From: Flectobacillus roseus
Lineage (GTDB): Bacteria > Bacteroidota > Bacteroidia > Cytophagales > Spirosomataceae
Assembly (NCBI RefSeq): GCF_030056665.1
Contig: NZ_JASHIG010000017.1
DNA length: 64,000 nt
Reading direction: 5' to 3' (one strand)
In this document: piece after piece, positions 60,748 through 64,000 of the stretch
Position numbering within the stretch: the first letter of the stretch is position 1
Layout: every line of letters begins with the position of its first letter
Notes under the pieces: generated by a model
The model's database searches: none
Told to the model about the DNA's origin: nothing
The model's input: only the letters and a program-made list of their open reading frames with translations
Program-made: the position numbers and the translations under genes

Positions 60748-62244
60748 TTACAAGGTAGTTAATGCGGTATCAAGACGTTGAATAACGGCATCTTTACCGA
60801 TAATCTCCATCAAAAGCATTAGGTCAGGACCTGCACCTGCGCCTGTTACAGCTACACGAAGCGCCTGCATAACTTTACCCATTTTGATACCTAGTTTTTC
60901 TAACTCTGCCGATAAAGTATGCTTGATTTCGTCGGCGACATAGTTATCTAATGCAGGTAATGCTTCTTTGAATGCTGTGATAGCTTTTTTAGCATCGTCA
61001 TTCCATTTTGATGCAATCACCGCTTGGTCATAGCTTGTAGGAGCTACAAATAAGGCATTAGCTTCCGAAACAATTTGCTGAGGGAATGTAACACGCTCTT
61101 TGAACAAGTGAACGATTTTTACCGCTTTATCGCTTTCAAATTCTGTCAAGTATTGAGCAGCCAAAGCCTCGTCAGTTTGTTGACGTAAATATTGTTCGTT
61201 GTACCATTTGGCTTTATTGATGTCAAATTTGGCACCCGATTTATTAATACGCTCCAAAGAGAAAGCTTGAGTCAACTCATCCAGACTGAAAATTTCTTGT
61301 TCAGTACCAGGGTTCCAGCCCAAGAAAGCCAAGAAGTTGATTAACGCTTCTTTCAAATAACCTTCTTCTCTAAAACCAATTGATTTTACGCCTTCTGGAT
61401 TCGTCCATTCTAATGGGAATACAGGGAAACCGCCGATTTCTGCATCACGTTTTGATAATTTGCCATTGCCTTCTGGCTTAAGCAATAGAGGAAGGTGAGC
61501 AAATTGAGGCATGGTGTTTTCCCAACCAAAAGCACGATATAACATCACGTGCAATGGCGCAGAAGGTAACCATTCTTCTCCACGAATTACGTGAGTGATA
61601 TTCATCAAATGGTCATCAACAACGTTTGCCAAGTGGTAAGTTGGTAAACCGTCAGACTTCATCAAAACTTTATCGTCGATGGTCGAAGAGTGAACGTGTA
61701 CCCAATCACGAATCAAATCCTTGAAGCGGATTTCTTCTTTCGCAGGTACTTTCAAACGAATAACGTACGGTTCGCCAGCTTCGATTTTTGCTTTTACCTC
61801 TTCTTCTGTTAAAGTCAATGAGTTTTTCAACCGAGTACGAGTTACAGCATTGTATTGAAATGCCGAACCTTGGCTTTCAAAAGTAGCACGCATCGCGTCT
61901 AATTCTTCAGACGTATCAAAAGCGTAATAAGCTTTGCCAGCGTCCAATAAGATTTGGGCGTGTTCTTGATAAATAGCCGAACGCTCAGATTGGCGATATG
62001 GCTCATGTGGACCGCCTACACCTACACCTTCGTCAATAGTGATTCCCAACCATTGAAGCGACTCAATGATGTATTGCTCAGCGCCAGGAACAAAGCGGTT
62101 TTGGTCTGTATCTTCAATACGGAGCAACATTTTGCCCCCTAATTTTTTAGCTAATAAATAATTATACAGTGCTGTTCTTACTCCACCAATATGCAAAGGT
62201 CCCGTAGGACTTGGAGCAAATCGAACTCTTACTTCTTGACTCAT
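60748..62244 (-). CDS. gltX: Glutamyl-tRNA synthetase
   Basis: The enzyme charges tRNA with glutamate. The 498-residue class I synthetase has the HIGH-equivalent PSPTGPLHIGGVRTAL (about 10-25) and the KMSKS-equivalent GNGKLSKRDAE (about 260), plus the helical anticodon-binding C-terminus. With gatC nearby it is probably the non-discriminating form that also loads tRNA-Gln, but this needs a check for glnS elsewhere in the genome. A TATCTTTG (62276-62269, minus) may be a -7 box. Confidence 0.97.
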   Translation of the reverse strand: MSQEVRVRFAPSPTGPLHIGGVRTALYNYLLAKKLGGKMLLRIEDTDQNRFVPGAEQYIIESLQWLGITIDEGVGVGGPHEPYRQSERSAIYQEHAQILLDAGKAYYAFDTSEELDAMRATFESQGSAFQYNAVTRTRLKNSLTLTEEEVKAKIEAGEPYVIRLKVPAKEEIRFKDLIRDWVHVHSSTIDDKVLMKSDGLPTYHLANVVDDHLMNITHVIRGEEWLPSAPLHVMLYRAFGWENTMPQFAHLPLLLKPEGNGKLSKRDAEIGGFPVFPLEWTNPEGVKSIGFREEGYLKEALINFLAFLGWNPGTEQEIFSLDELTQAFSLERINKSGAKFDINKAKWYNEQYLRQQTDEALAAQYLTEFESDKAVKIVHLFKERVTFPQQIVSEANALFVAPTSYDQAVIASKWNDDAKKAITAFKEALPALDNYVADEIKHTLSAELEKLGIKMGKVMQALRVAVTGAGAGPDLMLLMEIIGKDAVIQRLDTALTTL

Positions 62245-62367
62245 TATCTCTTGGTTTTATTCAGACTGCAAAGATAATTGAGATTTATGTGAATATTGTA
62301 TGGAAAAGGAAAAATAGCAGAGAAAGAGAGGAAACAAGAAAAATCCATCCAAGAGCAGGGCTATATC

Positions 62368-62455
62368 GGATTTGAGATTTGTGATTTGGGAAAGGGGTAC
62401 TTATTACTCGGAAGAAACAATGACACCCCTTTCCCAAATGAAATATCCAATATCC
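62368..62455. repeat. Long inverted repeat between ridA and gltX
   Basis: ATTTGGGAAAGGGGT (62384-62398) and ACCCCTTTCCCAAAT (62425-62439) are perfect 15-bp inverted repeats with a 26-base loop. Outside them CGGATTTGAGATTT and its imperfect complement AAATATCCAATATCCG extend the pairing to about 30 bp. It lies in the 3' region of ridA. At 62511-62523 follows a GAAAGCCGAAAGC fragment of the interspersed element. Confidence 0.7.
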
Positions 62456-62537
62456 GCAGCTTTCACAATTTTCGATTACAACTTTATACATGGATGAATC
62501 GAGCTATGAAAGCCGAAAGCTGTAATTCGAATGCCAA

Positions 62538-62909
62538 TTAGGCTACTGCAATACAAGAAATCTCAACGTTCACGTCTTTAGGTAAACGAGCTACTTCAAC
62601 TGTTTCACGCGCAGGAGGATTAACTGTAAAATAGCTACCATATACTTCGTTAATCAAAGCAAAATTGTTCATGTCTTTTACAAAAATCGAACATTTTACC
62701 ACGTTTTCGAAAGTCATTCCTGCTGCCTCAAGAATTGCCTTGAGGTTTTCCATCACTTGTTTGGTCTCTTCTTGGATGCTTGCACCAGCCTCTACCAATG
62801 CCAATGCGATTTGACCAGATACATACAACGTACCGTTTGAAAGAACTGCTTGTGAATAAGGACCGATTGCCGCTGGCGCTTTTTCTGTGAAAATTATTTG
62901 CTTACTCAT
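62538..62909 (-). CDS. ridA: RidA family enamine/imine deaminase
   Basis: RidA hydrolyses reactive enamines such as 2-aminoacrylate from PLP enzymes. The 123-residue protein starts MSKQIIFTEKAPAAIGPYSQAVLSNGTLYVSGQI and has the catalytic arginine region near VNPPARETVEVARLPKDVNVEISCIAV. The start at 62909 fits the family; the frame extends 18 codons upstream. It precedes gltX on the same strand. Confidence 0.95.
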   Translation of the reverse strand: MSKQIIFTEKAPAAIGPYSQAVLSNGTLYVSGQIALALVEAGASIQEETKQVMENLKAILEAAGMTFENVVKCSIFVKDMNNFALINEVYGSYFTVNPPARETVEVARLPKDVNVEISCIAVA

Positions 62910-63040
62910 GGATAGTTTAATACGTTTGTTAACGGAAAAAATGATTTTGCTCGCAAGATACAAAGTTTGATTCTTTATCAGGAAGGAAATATTCGATTAT
63001 GTTCAATTGCCTTTCTTTTGTCATTGGTTTCCATGTATTT

Positions 63041-63170
63041 AGGCACTAGGCAACAGGCACTAGGCAAAGAGTAATAACCAAATAATGCTTTTTTCAAAGC
63101 CCACCGCCGAAAGCTGACACCTGAAAGCCTAAGGCTCAAAAATTAAATTCTATTTTGCCTACTAACTTAA
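63041..63170 (+). repeat. Interspersed ~130-bp element, copy 3
   Basis: This copy has GGCACTAGGCAACAGGCAC at its start, the 21-base block identical to copy 2 (63095-63115), CTCAAAAATTAAATTCTATT as in copy 1 and the end ATTTTGCCTACTAACTTA. It lies between the divergent ridA and VOC genes, so it could carry promoter elements for the latter. No open frame. Confidence 0.75.
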
Positions 63171-63202
63171 AATCATTGGTCTTTATCTAAACTATCCCCA
63201 TC

Positions 63203-63592
63203 ATGTTACCAATCAATCATATTCATCATATTGCCATTATTTGTAGCAATTACGAGGTTTCGAAAAAATTTTATACCGAAATCTTGGGCTTCGAAATCTT
63301 ACAAGAGGTTTATCGTGAACACAGAGATTCTTATAAACTGGATTTGAAAGTGAACGGACTATATCAAATAGAACTTTTCTCTTTTCCTAATCCTCCAGCG
63401 CGACCGTCACATCCTGAAGCAGCGGGTTTGCGACATATTGCTTTTGAAACCGACGATGTGAAATTAGTACATCAATTAATTACCCAAAAAGGTGTCGAAT
63501 GCGAGCCTGTTCGTATAGACGAAACTACAGGCAAAGAGTTTTTCTTTTTTGCTGACCCTGATAGATTACCCATAGAGTTTTATGAAAAATAA
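63203..63592 (+). CDS. VOC-family (glyoxalase/bleomycin-resistance fold) protein
   Basis: The 129-residue protein has two beta-alpha-beta-beta-beta units: INHIHHIAIICSNYEVSKKFYTEILGFEIL and GLRHIAFETDDVKLVHQLI, with metal-ligand candidates His8, His9, Glu in IELFSFP, His in GLRHIA and Glu in PIEFYEK. It resembles the SMU1112c/GloA2-like subgroup, often lactoylglutathione-lyase-like. The specific reaction is not known. Its end overlaps the next gene by 11 bases. Confidence 0.88.
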   Translation: MLPINHIHHIAIICSNYEVSKKFYTEILGFEILQEVYREHRDSYKLDLKVNGLYQIELFSFPNPPARPSHPEAAGLRHIAFETDDVKLVHQLITQKGVECEPVRIDETTGKEFFFFADPDRLPIEFYEK

Positions 63593-64000
63593 AGGTGTTC
63601 AATATATGCTAATGTCCTCTTTATGTTTTGCCATAATGAGCGCCATAGCAAAGGTATTGGGCAAAGTATTTCCTTCGGTCGAACTAGTGTTTTTCCGAAA
63701 TATTGTAGGATTAATTTTTATTATTTCCTCCATCATCAAACGACCTTTACAACAAGTAGGAGGGCGGTTTGGTCTTTTGACTTTACGAGGTATTATGGGG
63801 ACGATTTCTCTGTACACCTTGTTTTATTGCATTACCCATATTGGTCTGGCGCAAACAAGTACCTATGGACAAGCATTTCCCATCTTTCTTGCTATTTTTT
63901 CCTATTTCCTAACCAAAGACGAGCGCCTCAACCGAAAGCAGTGGGCGGCCGTTGGATTAGGGTTTGTCGGAATTTTATTGATATTCAAACCAGATGTTCG
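63582..64000 (+). CDS. EamA/DMT-family transporter, 5' part
   Basis: The reading frame starts at ATG 63582, inside the last codons of the VOC gene, and stays open to the window edge (about 139 residues seen). It begins MKNKGVQYMLMSSLCFAIMSAIAKVLGK and contains four hydrophobic segments with the EamA pattern (VELVFFRNIVGLIFII, LRGIMGTISLYTLFYCI, GLAQTSTYGQAFPIFLAIF, WAAVGLGFVGILLIFKP). It is an inner-membrane exporter of drug/metabolite type; cargo unknown. The overlap suggests translational coupling with the VOC protein. Confidence 0.9.
   Translation, partial: MKNKGVQYMLMSSLCFAIMSAIAKVLGKVFPSVELVFFRNIVGLIFIISSIIKRPLQQVGGRFGLLTLRGIMGTISLYTLFYCITHIGLAQTSTYGQAFPIFLAIFSYFLTKDERLNRKQWAAVGLGFVGILLIFKPDV

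Noticed and set aside
1..64000. tRNA, rRNA, transposase, phage or toxin-antitoxin genes
   Set aside because: None could be recognised in coding or intergenic sequence by reading; a tRNAscan or HMM search would be decisive.

Overview
The window looks like a chromosomal segment of a free-living, AT-rich (roughly 40% GC by eye) Bacteroidota bacterium, most likely of the order Cytophagales (Spirosomataceae/Cytophagaceae type; the genus is not resolved). Evidence: four SusC/RagA TonB receptors or SusD/RagB pairs in tandem arrangements, a FecI/FecR-type sigma/anti-sigma pair, a type IX secretion C-terminal domain on a giant pectinase, Bacteroidota promoters of the TTG-N(17-23)-TAnnTTTG type, near absence of Shine-Dalgarno sequences, and many family-typical lipoproteins (DUF4270, DUF4397, DUF4957/DUF5123). 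No rRNA, tRNA, CRISPR array, transposase or phage gene was found.

Layout. 0.1-4 kb: radA, a small outer-membrane barrel protein and a FUSC-like membrane protein. 4-20.5 kb: a complete homogalacturonan (pectin) utilisation locus on the plus strand: ECF sigma, FecR anti-sigma, STN-SusC, SusD, a DUF4957/DUF5123 surface lipoprotein, a PL10 pectate lyase, a 1453-residue PL1-CE8 fusion with a T9SS tail, and a stand-alone CE8 pectin methylesterase. 20.6-29 kb: a DUF885 lipoprotein, lysS, two cold-shock proteins, a PspC-like protein, a GT2 glycosyltransferase and an amino-acid permease. 29-33 kb (minus): panC-panD-flippase-rfaE2-Zn peptidase. 33-39 kb (plus): a degenerate, truncated glycogen-synthase-like protein coupled to DUF4270, then glmS and a phosphodiester glycosidase. 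39-50.7 kb: two tandem SusC/SusD pairs plus a DUF4397 lipoprotein (minus), divergent from a DeoR-type regulator. 50.8-64 kb: aroB, a LOG-family protein, rpiB, an ABC export system (adaptor-permease-ATPase), metE behind a cobalamin riboswitch, a small conserved-looking protein with gatC, gltX, ridA, a VOC protein and the start of an EamA transporter.

How the genes work together. In the pectin locus the FecR protein and the STN domain of the receptor suggest trans-envelope signalling: pectin fragment in the receptor, release of the ECF sigma factor, transcription of the locus; surface lyases and esterases cut and de-esterify pectin and SusCD imports the oligomers. The second SusCD cluster has no glycanase and its substrate is unknown; two 14-bp direct repeats next to the deoR gene and next to the first susC suggest DeoR controls it. 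metE is predicted to be turned off by cobalamin.

The main unexplained structure is intergenic. A ~130-bp interspersed element with short inverted ends occurs three times (14.5, 19.2, 63.1 kb). Other gaps hold quasi-periodic sequence built of short words (GGCACAAA, CCGAAAGC, ATCACTCA), often as inverted pairs that would form long hairpins at gene ends, and an identical terminator module occurs at two unrelated loci. These are the parts I consider least described.
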